Assembly (NCBI GenBank): GCA_020628425.1
Contig: JAHDEZ010000002.1
Location: forward strand, 1 to 53,437
From: Hellea sp.
Lineage (GTDB): Bacteria; Pseudomonadota; Alphaproteobacteria; Caulobacterales; Maricaulaceae
Direction: 5' to 3'
DNA length: 53,437 bases
Below are positions 1 to 8,570 of this stretch, one piece after another. Both the position numbers and the translations under genes were made by a program. The notes under the pieces were generated by a model. It was given only the letters and a program-made list of their open reading frames with translations. It had not been told where the DNA came from and did not search any database. The first letter of the stretch is position 1. Each line of letters opens with the position of its first letter.

Positions 1-1211
1 TGGCAAAAATCAAGGTAAATAACCCGGTCGTCAACATGAATGGCGACGAGATGACAAGAATCATCTGGGATATGATTATCGACCGTCTTATCAATCCGTA
101 TCTGGACATCGAGCTTTTGGACTATGATTTGTCAATCCAGAGCCGCGATGCCACGGACGATCAGATCACGATTGATGCAGCTCATGCCATCAAGAAACAC
201 AATGTCGGCATTAAGTGCGCGACCATCACACCGGATGAGCAGCGCGTTGAAGAATTCAATCTTAAGAAAATGTGGAAGTCACCAAACGGCACAATCCGTA
301 ACATCCTTGGCGGTGTTGTTTTCCGCGAGCCGATCATTTGCTCAAATGTTCCGCGTCTCGTTCCAGGCTGGACACAGCCTATCGTTATTGGTCGTCACGC
401 CTTTGGTGACCAGTACAAGGCGACAGACGTTGTTATTCCAGGCCCGGGCAAAGCGACCATGAAATTTGAAGGCGAAGACGGAACCGTTATTGAGAAAGAA
501 ATTTTCGACTTCCCGGGAGGCGGGGTGCTGATGGGCATGTACAATCTGGACAAGTCCATCGAAGACTTCGCCCACGCTTGTTTCTCCTATGGTTTGCAGC
601 GCCAATGGCCGGTTTACCTATCTACCAAGAATACAATTTTGAAAGCCTATGATGGTCGCTTTAAGGATATCTTCCAAGCCATTTATGACAAAGACTACGC
701 CGATAAATTCGCTGAATTTGGCGGCGAATATCAGCACCGCTTGATCGACGACATGGTTGCCGCGGCTCTGAAATGGTCTGGCGGCTATATCTGGGCCTGT
801 AAGAACTATGACGGCGACGTACAGTCCGACACAGTGGCCCAAGGGTTCGGGTCATTGGGCCTTATGACGTCCTTTCTGCTGACACCCGACGGAAAGACCA
901 TGGAAGCCGAAGCGGCCCACGGGACTGTGACCCGTCACTATCGCAACCACCAGAAGGGTGAAGCCACCTCCACCAACTCCACCGCCTCCATCTATGCCTG
1001 GACCCGAGGGCTGGCCCACCGGGGACGCATTGATGACAATGAAGAGCTGGTGAAATTCGCAACCGGTCTCGAAGAAACGGTCAAAGCCACTATCGAAGGC
1101 GGCCAGATGACCAAAGACCTGGCGCTTCTCGTTGGCGATACGCAAGGCTGGTTGACAACTGAAGCTTATCTGGAAGCCATCGCCGAGAACTTCGAACGTC
1201 GAATGACGTAA
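1..1211 (+). CDS. icd: NADP-dependent isocitrate dehydrogenase (first base cut off by the window edge)
   Basis: Converts isocitrate to 2-oxoglutarate with reduction of NADP in the TCA cycle (cytosol). The reading frame runs to base 1, where TGG GCA-type context shows that the A of the ATG lies one base outside the window; the protein would be 403 residues, normal for the dimeric, eukaryote-like IDH used by alphaproteobacteria. Visible landmarks are the substrate-loop residues KSPNGTIRN near residue 93, the conserved arginines in GGVVFREPI, the metal-binding region around [15 protein letters not shown] and the cofactor region [13 protein letters not shown] hairpin terminator follows directly, so the gene is probably a transcription unit on its own or the end of one. 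Nothing unusual in the sequence. Confidence 0.96.
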   Translation, partial: AKIKVNNPVVNMNGDEMTRIIWDMIIDRLINPYLDIELLDYDLSIQSRDATDDQITIDAAHAIKKHNVGIKCATITPDEQRVEEFNLKKMWKSPNGTIRNILGGVVFREPIICSNVPRLVPGWTQPIVIGRHAFGDQYKATDVVIPGPGKATMKFEGEDGTVIEKEIFDFPGGGVLMGMYNLDKSIEDFAHACFSYGLQRQWPVYLSTKNTILKAYDGRFKDIFQAIYDKDYADKFAEFGGEYQHRLIDDMVAAALKWSGGYIWACKNYDGDVQSDTVAQGFGSLGLMTSFLLTPDGKTMEAEAAHGTVTRHYRNHQKGEATSTNSTASIYAWTRGLAHRGRIDDNEELVKFATGLEETVKATIEGGQMTKDLALLVGDTQGWLTTEAYLEAIAENFERRMT

Positions 1212-1234
1212 GCGTCATTGGTTCAAGAATTTTG

Positions 1235-1265
1235 AAAGCCGCCTCGATAATTTGGGGCGGCTTTT
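1235..1265 (+). terminator. Rho-independent terminator after icd
   Basis: AAAGCCGCC at 1235-1243 pairs with GGCGGC at 1256-1261 (extended by the flanking A and T runs) around a 12-base loop and is followed by TTTT. It lies 24 bases after the icd stop codon and upstream of the nitroreductase start. Confidence 0.85.
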
Positions 1266-1290
1266 GTAATTTCATAATTAGGAGAGGAAA

Positions 1291-1893
1291 ATGAATACAT
1301 TCGACTCTATTCGCGCCCGTCGGGCCGTCAAACACTATGATCCCAATATTGAAATATCGGACTCTGAAATTGCTGAGCTAAAAGACCTTATCCGCCAGGC
1401 CCCAACTTCGTTCAATATTCAAAACTGGCGCTTCGTTATTGTCGAGAACAAAAACAAGCGTGAGCAAATCAAGGCCGCAGCCTGGAACCAGGCTCAAGTG
1501 ACCGATGCGTCTCATCTGTTCGTTTTGTGTGCTGACGTCAAAGCTCACTCAAAGTCGCCGGGGCGTTATTGGGAAAATGCACCACAGGAGGCCCAAGATA
1601 TTCTGGTTCCTATGATCGGCCAGTTTTATAATGGGCGTGAGTGGCAGCAACGTGATGAAGCCATGCGTTCAGTCGGCATCGCCGCTCAGACCATCATGCT
1701 CGCCGTAAAAGCTATGGGGTATGACAGTTGTCCTATGATTGGTTTTGACGCTGATGAGGTTGGAAAAATTATCAACCTCCCGGATGATCACGTCGTTTGT
1801 ATGATGATCGCCGCGGGCAAAGCTTTGGAATCCGCTCAAACGAAAGGTGGATATTTGCCAGATGATGAGATCTTCTTCACAGATGGGTTTTAG
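1291..1893 (+). CDS. Nitroreductase-family FMN oxidoreductase
   Basis: A 200-residue member of the nitroreductase superfamily: FMN-dependent NAD(P)H oxidoreductases that act as dimers on quinones, nitro compounds or similar acceptors; the substrate cannot be told from sequence. The N-terminal motif SIRARRAVKHYDP is the usual FMN-phosphate-binding arginine/serine segment, APTSFNIQNWRFVIV is the second FMN-contact region, and the C-terminal part holds the dimer-swap and the GYDSCPMIGFD segment. Start is ATG with a strong GGAGAGG site 5-6 bases upstream. It follows the icd terminator and is convergent with the alternative oxidase gene, so it is probably monocistronic. Confidence 0.88.
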   Translation: MNTFDSIRARRAVKHYDPNIEISDSEIAELKDLIRQAPTSFNIQNWRFVIVENKNKREQIKAAAWNQAQVTDASHLFVLCADVKAHSKSPGRYWENAPQEAQDILVPMIGQFYNGREWQQRDEAMRSVGIAAQTIMLAVKAMGYDSCPMIGFDADEVGKIINLPDDHVVCMMIAAGKALESAQTKGGYLPDDEIFFTDGF

Positions 1894-1941
1894 GGACTGA
1901 ATAAATACAATTTAGAAAGCCGCACTCCCGCCTTTCGAAGG

Positions 1942-2604
1942 TTAGGCCGCTTTCCGCTTATCCAACTCATCCACCAGATAGTGGTTTACATCCCGGTGCT
2001 CGGCCTCGTCAGCCCGGACGGCAATGACCACATCCCTTAAGGTCGCGTCCTCCGGCAACTGCCAATAATCGATGGCGATTTGCGGTGCCGGGCCGTTTTC
2101 ATGGCGTCCGGTATCAATCTCTTCGAGATATTGCGTATAGCTGATGACGGCCTCTTCCTCAAAATAGGCCACAACACGATGGGCCGTTCGCGGGGCAAAC
2201 AGATAGAGGAAGAAGTAGAAATTATAAAAAATCAACTGCACCACAGCGATTAAAAATCTCTCAACCCCATTAGGCTGCGCGATTTCGATAAAGGTCATGA
2301 GATGCATGCGCTCATTTTCAGCCTCATCCAAAAGCGTTCGGATCCAGCCTTCGTCATCCCTGATTTTGCGCAGCGCATGTAAATGCTGCCAGAGCCCGCC
2401 CACCATGCCCGGTACGGCAGCGACGGTTTCCAGAACTACCGCCCGGTGGCCATAACGTTTAGCAAAAAATCGGTCAGCAAAGAAACGCAGGAAACGGACA
2501 AAACTAAAGGCCACTTTATCGGAAACGGTTTTCGGTTTCACATGCACATTTAATGGCAAATTTATGGGCGCCGTGCGGGGCGCGGGCCGAGTCTTGAGAT
2601 CCAT
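1942..2604 (-). CDS. aox: Alternative oxidase (cyanide-insensitive ubiquinol oxidase)
   Basis: Membrane-bound diiron enzyme that oxidises ubiquinol and reduces oxygen to water without pumping protons. The 220-residue protein shows all four diiron motifs in order: LETV (Glu59), ENERMH (Glu98, His101), the EEEA cluster (149-152) and RADEAEHRD (Glu200, His203). Hydrophobic segments at about 117-137 form the monotopic membrane region. Length and motifs fit the proteobacterial AOX family, which is patchily distributed and often linked to nitrosative, sulfide or low-temperature stress. GAGGTAAGCT precedes the ATG. Its promoter should lie in the 262-base gap to the right, which also carries a REP-like element. 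Confidence 0.93.
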   Translation of the reverse strand: MDLKTRPAPRTAPINLPLNVHVKPKTVSDKVAFSFVRFLRFFADRFFAKRYGHRAVVLETVAAVPGMVGGLWQHLHALRKIRDDEGWIRTLLDEAENERMHLMTFIEIAQPNGVERFLIAVVQLIFYNFYFFLYLFAPRTAHRVVAYFEEEAVISYTQYLEEIDTGRHENGPAPQIAIDYWQLPEDATLRDVVIAVRADEAEHRDVNHYLVDELDKRKAA

Positions 2605-2727
2605 AGCTTACCTCTTTTCCTACAGTCTAAATGGGGTGGAGTTACTAGATTGCGATTGGACAAAAGCGCACATTGCGACAGGCTGTCCGCAATTAAAAAA
2701 CGAAAACCAGAACGAACTTTATATGCT

Positions 2728-2833
2728 GAGCTTGACGAAGGGCGTATTGAAGAACTGAGAACAAGGTTGAAACGCACAATCCGGAACCAATCCTTGGCCC
2801 CTTGTCAAGCTCGAGGTGAGGACATGGGGGTGA
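2728..2833. repeat. REP-like intergenic palindromic element
   Basis: GAGCTTGACGAAGG (2728-2741) and CCTTGTCAAGCTC (2800-2812) are near-perfect inverted copies. The second continues into GAGGTGAGGACATGGGGGTGA, a pattern like the dispersed extragenic palindromes of many proteobacteria, whose core resembles CCTTCGACAAGCTCAGG. Only one copy pair is in the window, so repetition in the genome is inferred from the pattern. It lies between the aox and yaiI genes. Confidence 0.5.
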
Positions 2834-2866
2834 CAGCCCTTGATCCTGAGCCAACCTGCCTTTAAC

Positions 2867-3331
2867 TCAGTCTTCCCGCTTCAATCTCTCAATCATATTG
2901 TGCAGGCTTTGCAAAAACCGTGACCGATCCGCGTGGGTAAAGGGTTTGGGCCCGCCAATGTTTTCACCCATAGCCCCTGCCCGCAGATCTGCCATGATGG
3001 CGCGGGTGGCTATGGCCGAACCAATATTGTCATTGGTCCAGTGATCCCCCTTGGGCGAAAGGCCAGCCGCGCCTGCTTTCAAAATCCGGTCAGCCAGTAG
3101 AATATCAGAGGTAATGACCACATGCCCGGGCCCGCAATTCTCGGCAATATGATCATCAGCGGCGTCAAATCCGTCGGACACCATGACCCTCTCAATCAAA
3201 GGATGGGCCATCACCCGCAGGAAATTATTGGCGACAACTTTGACCGGAACATTGTGACGGATCGCCACCTTATAGGTCTCCTCCCGCACGGGACATGCAT
3301 CCGCATCAATCCAGACAATTACGTCAGGCAT
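2867..3331 (-). CDS. yaiI: YaiI/YqxD family protein (UPF0178)
   Basis: A 154-residue protein of the UPF0178 family, which has a PIN/NYN-like nuclease fold in structural comparisons but no settled function. The N-terminal IWIDADACPV motif and the TSDILLADRIL and SPKGDHWTNDNI segments are the family's conserved acidic patches. I chose the ATG at 3331 because it overlaps the stop of the preceding gene as TAATG and has GAGG six bases upstream; a start at 3343 would overlap further without a better site. It is the last gene of a coupled trio with cobB and the small hypothetical gene. Confidence 0.9.
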   Translation of the reverse strand: MPDVIVWIDADACPVREETYKVAIRHNVPVKVVANNFLRVMAHPLIERVMVSDGFDAADDHIAENCGPGHVVITSDILLADRILKAGAAGLSPKGDHWTNDNIGSAIATRAIMADLRAGAMGENIGGPKPFTHADRSRFLQSLHNMIERLKRED

Positions 3332-3606
3332 TAATCCTCGCAAGTATAAAACGGAAGGGGATGATCATGATGCTGAAGAACCGAACTGTAATGTTTGACC
3401 ATGCCTTCCAAAAGCTCTTTCAAATCCAGCATTTCGAAATAGATATCTGTCTCAGGGTTTAATTCATTTAGAACTGTTTCAGCTCGTTGGTACATTGAAT
3501 ACAAGGTGTCGCCTTGAACCAACAGTCCCGGAAATTTCCTGACGGAATGACGTATTACTGCGGCATTCGTCGCGTCTGAATAGATTTCGACTTCCTCTTT
3601 CCGCAT
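3331..3606 (-). CDS. Small conserved hypothetical protein (DUF6959-like)
   Basis: A 91-residue soluble protein with no signal peptide or membrane segment. The beginning, EVEIYSDATNAAVIRHSVRKFPGLLVQGDTL, resembles from memory the DUF6959 family; I cannot confirm this without a profile search. The C-terminal half is acidic and ends in a His-rich stretch (LQHHDHPLPFYTCED). Its ATG overlaps the cobB stop as TAATG and its own stop overlaps the yaiI start in the same way, so all three are very likely translated as one coupled unit. No function is proposed beyond that link. Confidence 0.75.
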   Translation of the reverse strand: MRKEEVEIYSDATNAAVIRHSVRKFPGLLVQGDTLYSMYQRAETVLNELNPETDIYFEMLDLKELLEGMVKHYSSVLQHHDHPLPFYTCED

Positions 3607-4322
3607 TATAACAATCCTAGAATTTCATCAACCCAAGCTGGTACCATTTCACCAGCTTTGCCCAATCGACTTTCATGAAACAAATAAGAGCCTTCAGACG
3701 GTTCCAGATTAATTTCGAGTGTTTGCTTTCCGAGACCTCGCGCGACCTGCACATAACCGGCAGCCGGATAAACAGCACCGCTCGTCCCGATAGAAACAAA
3801 CAGATCGCAATTCTGGATATGGGCCTCGATTGTATCCATGAAATAAGGCATTTCGCCAAACCAGACGATGTCTGGGCGGACTTTGCCGATGGATTCACAT
3901 TTCGGACACTGACTCTGCAATGTGAACGCTTCAGCACTTTTAAATTTACGGTCACAGACCCGGCACCATTGAGAAAGTAGTTCGCCATGCATATGAATAA
4001 TGTTCTTCGCGCCGCCCCGCTCGTGCAGGTCGTCTACATTCTGGGTTACAATTGTCAAAAGGCCACCCCGCTCCATCAAGCCTGCTTCAAGCTTGGCGAG
4101 AGCAATATGTGCAGCATTGGGTTCGACTTTGGATAACTGGGCTCGTCTGGCGTTGTAAAACCCGAGAACCAACTCTGGATTGTCCGCATATCCTTGAGGC
4201 GTGGCCACCTCTTCGATGGAATGGTCTTCCCAGAGTCCGCCGGTATCGCGAAACGTACGAATGCCGCTTTCCGCGGATATTCCTGCACCGGTAAGAACCA
4301 CAATATTTTTGATTTTACTCAT
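3606..4322 (-). CDS. cobB: NAD-dependent protein deacylase, sirtuin
   Basis: Removes acyl groups from protein lysines using NAD, giving nicotinamide and O-acyl-ADP-ribose. Starting from ATG 4322 the protein has 238 residues: NAD-binding GAGIS (12-16), TQNVD (93-97), catalytic His112 in MHG, and zinc cysteines C120/C123 and C139/C142. Tyr56 and Arg59 in FYNARR form the Y-x-x-R pair typical of class III sirtuins, which prefer succinyl/malonyl as well as acetyl groups. A TTG at 4340 in the same frame is a possible longer start, but it would almost touch the divergent gene. Only 21 bases separate the two divergent start codons. Confidence 0.94.
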   Translation of the reverse strand: MSKIKNIVVLTGAGISAESGIRTFRDTGGLWEDHSIEEVATPQGYADNPELVLGFYNARRAQLSKVEPNAAHIALAKLEAGLMERGGLLTIVTQNVDDLHERGGAKNIIHMHGELLSQWCRVCDRKFKSAEAFTLQSQCPKCESIGKVRPDIVWFGEMPYFMDTIEAHIQNCDLFVSIGTSGAVYPAAGYVQVARGLGKQTLEINLEPSEGSYLFHESRLGKAGEMVPAWVDEILGLL

Positions 4323-4343
4323 AAACTCTTTTAACCCCAAACC

Positions 4344-4811
4344 ATGTCAAAACCAAAAGTCTTATTTGTCTGCCTTGGCAATATATGTCGTTCACCCACT
4401 GCCGAAGCCGTATTTCGCCACAAAGCGAATGCAGCTGGCCTGGATGTTTATATCGACAGTGCCGGCACAGATGGTTGGCACAAAGGCGAATTGCCCGATG
4501 TCCGAGCGCGGGAAGCCGGAAGTCGGCGGGGCTATAGTTTTGCGGGGCAAACGGCACGCCCCGTAGCGGATGAAGACTTTGAAGATTTCGACTTGATCTT
4601 GGCTATGGACCGTCGCAACTATTCCGAGCTGACCCGGCGAGCACTCGAAACCCAAACCGGCAAAATCAGGCTCTTCCTCGATTTCGGCACATCATCTGAA
4701 AAAGAAGTTCCCGATCCCTATTACGGCGGACAGGGCGGATTTGAACATGTGCTGAACCTGATCGAAGACGCGTGCGATGGGCTCATTGCCACATTAGAAA
4801 ATTTAAAGTGA
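4344..4811 (+). CDS. Low-molecular-weight protein-tyrosine phosphatase
   Basis: A 155-residue cytosolic phosphatase. The P-loop C-x5-R is CLGNICRS with Cys10 and Arg16, and the general acid is Asp124 in VPDPYYGG; both are intact, so activity is expected. The tyrosine pair after the acid (YY) is typical of the family. No Shine-Dalgarno site is visible before the ATG and the divergent cobB start is only 21 bases away, so the promoter must reach into cobB or the message may be leaderless. It precedes rnd by 34 bases in the same direction. Substrate unknown; no tyrosine kinase is nearby. Confidence 0.92.
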   Translation: MSKPKVLFVCLGNICRSPTAEAVFRHKANAAGLDVYIDSAGTDGWHKGELPDVRAREAGSRRGYSFAGQTARPVADEDFEDFDLILAMDRRNYSELTRRALETQTGKIRLFLDFGTSSEKEVPDPYYGGQGGFEHVLNLIEDACDGLIATLENLK

Positions 4812-4845
4812 CAAATAGTACAACACCCCCTATCCACCCGACCAT

Positions 4846-6003
4846 ATGAAAATCACAACGATCAAAACGACCAAAGACCTCACGGCCTTTTGTGACAAAG
4901 CCAAAGACAAGCCCTATCTCTGTGTGGATACAGAGTTTATGCGCGAGAGTACATTTTATTCAATCCTTTGCCTGATTCAGGTATCGACGGATGATGACGA
5001 GGCGATTATCGACCCATTAGCAGATGGCATTGATCTAGCACCCTTGGGCCTGCTCCTCAATGACCCTAAACTACCCAAAGTCATGCACGCGGCCCGTCAG
5101 GATTTGGAAATTTTCTACCACCACTTCGGACAGGTCCCTGCCCCTGTTTTTGATACTCAAATTGCGGCAATGGCATTAGGGTTTGGCGATGCCGTCAGCT
5201 ATCAGGCCTTAGTCAAAGGACGACTGGAACGCGACCTTGATAAAGGCGCACGTTTTACCGACTGGTCCAAACGCCCACTCACTGAAAAACAACTGACTTA
5301 TGCGATGGGCGACGTCACCCATTTGCGGGACTTCTATCCCGGCATGGTCGAAGAACTGGAAGACCGAGGACGTCTGAACTGGGTGGAAGAAGAGATGCAG
5401 CCACAATTGTCGGAAAGCTTATATAAAAACAATCCGGATGCCGCTTGGGAACGCATGAAAATACGCCGTCCAAAAAAAGACTATCTGGCCGTTCTAAAGG
5501 CGGCAGCGGCCTGGCGGGAGCGCAAAGCTATAGATAGAAACATTCCGAGGCGGCGTGTCCTCAAAGACGACGCGCTTTATGATATAGCGCAGCAAAAACC
5601 ACGAACTTTGAAAGCGCTCGCCGCTTTACGGGGCGTTCCAAATGGATTTGAACGGTCTGAGACGGCCAGAAAATTGGTCGAAGATATAAATTTTGCACTG
5701 AAAAACATTGAAACTTATGGCCCAGCGGTACCCAAGGTACAACACAAGCCTCCGCATATCGGACCGACGGTCGAAATGCTTAAGACGCTTTTACGCCTTA
5801 GGACTGAGTATGAGGACATCGCACCTCGATTGGTCGCTTCAGCGCGAGAGATCGAAAAAATTGCAGCCTTTGGTGAAAAAGCCGATGTGCCTGCGCTCAG
5901 TGGCTGGCGACGTGAAGTCTTTGGGGAAGACGCGCTAAAAATGCTTAGAGGTGAAATCGCCCTCAAACTCAATGGCCGTAAAGTCGTCGCATTTGAAAGC
6001 TAG
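4846..6003 (+). CDS. rnd: Ribonuclease D
   Basis: 3'-to-5' exoribonuclease that trims tRNA precursors and other structured RNAs. The DEDD exonuclease domain occupies about residues 1-180: VDTEF (Asp28, Glu30), MHAARQDLEIF, and YAMGDVTHL with the Tyr/Asp pair. A HRDC domain follows at about 205-290, and a further C-terminal helical region makes the 385 residues usual for the family. The ribosome-binding site is weak. The stop codon overlaps the stop of the convergent lipoprotein gene by 4 bases. Confidence 0.95.
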   Translation: MKITTIKTTKDLTAFCDKAKDKPYLCVDTEFMRESTFYSILCLIQVSTDDDEAIIDPLADGIDLAPLGLLLNDPKLPKVMHAARQDLEIFYHHFGQVPAPVFDTQIAAMALGFGDAVSYQALVKGRLERDLDKGARFTDWSKRPLTEKQLTYAMGDVTHLRDFYPGMVEELEDRGRLNWVEEEMQPQLSESLYKNNPDAAWERMKIRRPKKDYLAVLKAAAAWRERKAIDRNIPRRRVLKDDALYDIAQQKPRTLKALAALRGVPNGFERSETARKLVEDINFALKNIETYGPAVPKVQHKPPHIGPTVEMLKTLLRLRTEYEDIAPRLVASAREIEKIAAFGEKADVPALSGWRREVFGEDALKMLRGEIALKLNGRKVVAFES

Positions 6004-6479
6004 CCGCAGCGAACCTCCTGCACATAACCAGCTTCATCCAATTGTATAGTTAGACGCGTCGTTTCAAAATCAGCAGCCGATAAAAGGGACCCCGGCGTCC
6101 GAATTGACGGCGCATACAAGGCCTGTCCCGGTAAATAGTCCCTAACTTGAATCATTGTAGGCCCTAATCGTAGCGGATCGTCGACATTGGGAAATTCATC
6201 GTCAGGACCAAAACCCTCATCAAAGGCTGGCTTTAAAACCCGTTTCATCCCTGGAAGCCCAGGAATGTAAATGGCGCCTTCGGGTTGTCCAACAAGTCCT
6301 TGATAAAGTTGTGACTGACAAGCATCCACAGGCGGAATTTGCGGGACAGGTGCTGGATTAAGATAGGCGGGGCGCACATATTGACCCTGCCCATTCGGGA
6401 ACCCGCGCTGAGCATTACGTGGCGTTGTCTGACAGGCCGTGAGCGTCAGAATGCCAACTAAAACTAAAAACCGAATCAT
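6000..6479 (-). CDS. Lipoprotein with peptidase inhibitor I78-like domain
   Basis: 159 residues with a lipoprotein signal peptide: a hydrophobic N-terminus and lipobox LTAC with Cys16 as lipidation site. After a Pro/Gln/Gly-rich linker the C-terminal part (about 50-159) resembles the I78 inhibitor family: DACQSQLYQGLVGQP at the start, DYLPGQALYAPS in the middle, and the typical ending in which a strand RLTIQLDEAGYVQEV is followed by Arg-Cys-Gly. An extra insertion of about 40 residues (IYIPGLPGMKRVL to GPTM) separates the two halves. The family inhibits serine proteases in fungi; the bacterial role is not established. Envelope location, probably periplasmic face of a membrane. Confidence 0.72.
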   Translation of the reverse strand: MIRFLVLVGILTLTACQTTPRNAQRGFPNGQGQYVRPAYLNPAPVPQIPPVDACQSQLYQGLVGQPEGAIYIPGLPGMKRVLKPAFDEGFGPDDEFPNVDDPLRLGPTMIQVRDYLPGQALYAPSIRTPGSLLSAADFETTRLTIQLDEAGYVQEVRCG

Positions 6480-6523
6480 AGAGCTGATAATGTGCGGAAG
6501 TGGCCAAGCGTCAAGATGATGGC

Positions 6524-6970
6524 TCAGGCTTTCTTTTCCCAGCGCCCTTGATCGTTTTGCTGCCAGTATGACAGGTTTAGACCCTCAGCTTTGAGCTTTT
6601 TCCAATATTGCCGTGATGTTTGCACCGAGCTCTCATTGCGACCATCTATCATAACTATACAGCGTGACGTACTCTCATCGATGTTCATCTCAGCTCCGTC
6701 GATCAAGAAAACACAATCATGCCCGGCGCTGCTCTGAGCATCTGCAGATAAAAGGACGGGCTGTTGGTCGCCCATAGGCTGATCATCACGACCATGAGGC
6801 AGAAAGCTGTCATCCCTATAGGTCCACAGGAACTTATCCATATACAGCAAGCGGTCAGACGGTATTTTTACCAAGGCTCGCCAGCCGCGCGTCAGGGTCT
6901 TGTCCAACAGTTCTGGCAACACCCCTTCGAGCATGGAAGTTTCAAGATGGTAGAACCAATACTCGGTCAA
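6524..6970 (-). CDS. holC: DNA polymerase III subunit chi
   Basis: A 148-residue clamp-loader accessory subunit that, with psi, links the replicase to single-strand-binding protein. The N-terminal EYWFYHLE, the GWRALVK segment, the WTYRDDSFLPHG stretch and the DGRNE region near residue 110 are the family's hallmarks. It starts 3 bases after the pepA stop, the conserved pepA-holC arrangement of many proteobacteria, and should be co-transcribed with pepA. Confidence 0.9.
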   Translation of the reverse strand: MTEYWFYHLETSMLEGVLPELLDKTLTRGWRALVKIPSDRLLYMDKFLWTYRDDSFLPHGRDDQPMGDQQPVLLSADAQSSAGHDCVFLIDGAEMNIDESTSRCIVMIDGRNESSVQTSRQYWKKLKAEGLNLSYWQQNDQGRWEKKA

Positions 6971-6973
6971 GAA

Positions 6974-8449
6974 TTAGCCTTCGTAGTTTTCGGCTATCCA
7001 ATGGTTCAATAAACGTACACCATAGCCTGTGCCAAAGGTTGTTTCGCGCGGATCAGGACGCGTATTTTTCATGGCCGTCCCAGCAACATCAATATGGGCC
7101 CAAGCCGTATCGCCAACAAAACGTTTCAAGAACTGCGCGGCTGTGATGGAACCTGCAGCACGACCGCCGATATTTTTCATATCGGCATTAGGCGTATCCA
7201 ATAGCTTGTCATACTCAGGCAGGAGCGGTAGACGCCAGCTCCGCTCACCGGAACTGTCGGAAGCATTGGAAATTTGTTCTGCCAAACCGTCATCATTCGA
7301 AAATACACCAGCATGCTCATGACCGAGGGAGATAATAATCGCACCGGTCAAGGTCGCCAGATTAATCATGGCTTTGGGCTTATATTTCGTATTTGTGTAA
7401 TGCAGAGCATCGGCCAGGACTAAGCGACCCTCGGCATCCGTATTTAGAACCTCGATGGTCTGTCCCGACATTGAAGTCACAACATCACCAGGCAATTGCG
7501 CGCGCCCATCCGGCATGTTTTCCACTAGACCGACAACACCGATTACATTGGCTTTTGCCTTACGTTTGGCAATGCCGATCATCGCTCCGACAACCGCTGC
7601 AGAACCACCCATATCGCCTTTCATATCCCACATATTCGCACCGGGCTTGAGAGAAATACCACCCGTGTCAAAAGTCACACCTTTGCCGATAATTGCTGCA
7701 GGCTTCGCACCTTTTTTGCCCCCATCCCAACGCATCACAACCAATTGCGATTCGCGCTCAGAACCACGGCCAACACCCAACAATGAATGCATGCCCAGAG
7801 TTTCCATACGCTTTTCGCCAAGAACTTCGACTTTGAGGCCAATATCCTTTAGCTTTTTGATTCGGTTGGCATAAGCTTTTGGATAGATCACATTTGGCGG
7901 CTCATTGACCAGATCGCGTGCGAAAATAACACCATCGCAGATCGGACCATGAAAATTGTCATAGGCTTTTTTGGCTTTAGCCTGACTGTCATGTGCCACC
8001 CGAATAGTTGTGATATTCGGCTTCTTCTCTTTAGGGAGTTTAGTCTTGTGATTATTGAACCGGTAACCGGCTAAGCGCGCGCCCACAACTGCCCGAGCCG
8101 CATCATCTGGCGAAAGATCAAATCCATCCAAATGGAAGGTGACTGTCGACTCACCTGCAAATAAGAGCTTCGCCGTCACTTTGGCTGCGAACATTTCAGC
8201 GTTAAAACTCTCTCTCTTACCTGCACCCACAACGTGCAAACGAGAGACTTTGCTCCCTGCAGGGGCAAAAATATCAAAACTCTGACCCGATTTACCGGTA
8301 AACTTAGCCGCCTTTTTTGCTGCCGCAAATTGGGTCTTACCTGCATCCATGTAGTCTTTAGTGCTTCCAAAGGCTTTACTACCCTCGAATACTGGAATTA
8401 CGGCAACGCCACGCGTAACTGGCTTCCCTGAGACAAAACTGACTTTCAT
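6974..8449 (-). CDS. pepA: Leucyl aminopeptidase (M17)
   Basis: 491-residue cytosolic hexameric zinc/manganese aminopeptidase that removes N-terminal amino acids from peptides. The M17 signature NTDAEGRL is present, together with GKGVTFDTGG, MWDMKGDMGG (metal and catalytic residues) and the C-terminal HIDVAG metal region. The N-terminal macro-like domain covers about residues 1-160. PepA also binds DNA in some gammaproteobacteria; nothing here shows that. It is divergent from lptF with 121 bases between starts, as is common in alphaproteobacteria. Confidence 0.96.
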   Translation of the reverse strand: MKVSFVSGKPVTRGVAVIPVFEGSKAFGSTKDYMDAGKTQFAAAKKAAKFTGKSGQSFDIFAPAGSKVSRLHVVGAGKRESFNAEMFAAKVTAKLLFAGESTVTFHLDGFDLSPDDAARAVVGARLAGYRFNNHKTKLPKEKKPNITTIRVAHDSQAKAKKAYDNFHGPICDGVIFARDLVNEPPNVIYPKAYANRIKKLKDIGLKVEVLGEKRMETLGMHSLLGVGRGSERESQLVVMRWDGGKKGAKPAAIIGKGVTFDTGGISLKPGANMWDMKGDMGGSAAVVGAMIGIAKRKAKANVIGVVGLVENMPDGRAQLPGDVVTSMSGQTIEVLNTDAEGRLVLADALHYTNTKYKPKAMINLATLTGAIIISLGHEHAGVFSNDDGLAEQISNASDSSGERSWRLPLLPEYDKLLDTPNADMKNIGGRAAGSITAAQFLKRFVGDTAWAHIDVAGTAMKNTRPDPRETTFGTGYGVRLLNHWIAENYEG

Positions 8450-8570
8450 GTGCGATCCTTATAGGTTTTCGGCGAACATTGCCTTAATTTTATGTTTGGC
8501 CTGTGGTAAACCAAGTGACGCTATATTAGAAGCCAAAATGCGTAATTTCAGTGAGGGTTTTCGATTCTAA

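Noticed and set aside
2562-2865. Several 60-70 codon frames between aox and yaiI
   Set aside because: They run across the REP-like element and the aox start without ribosome sites.
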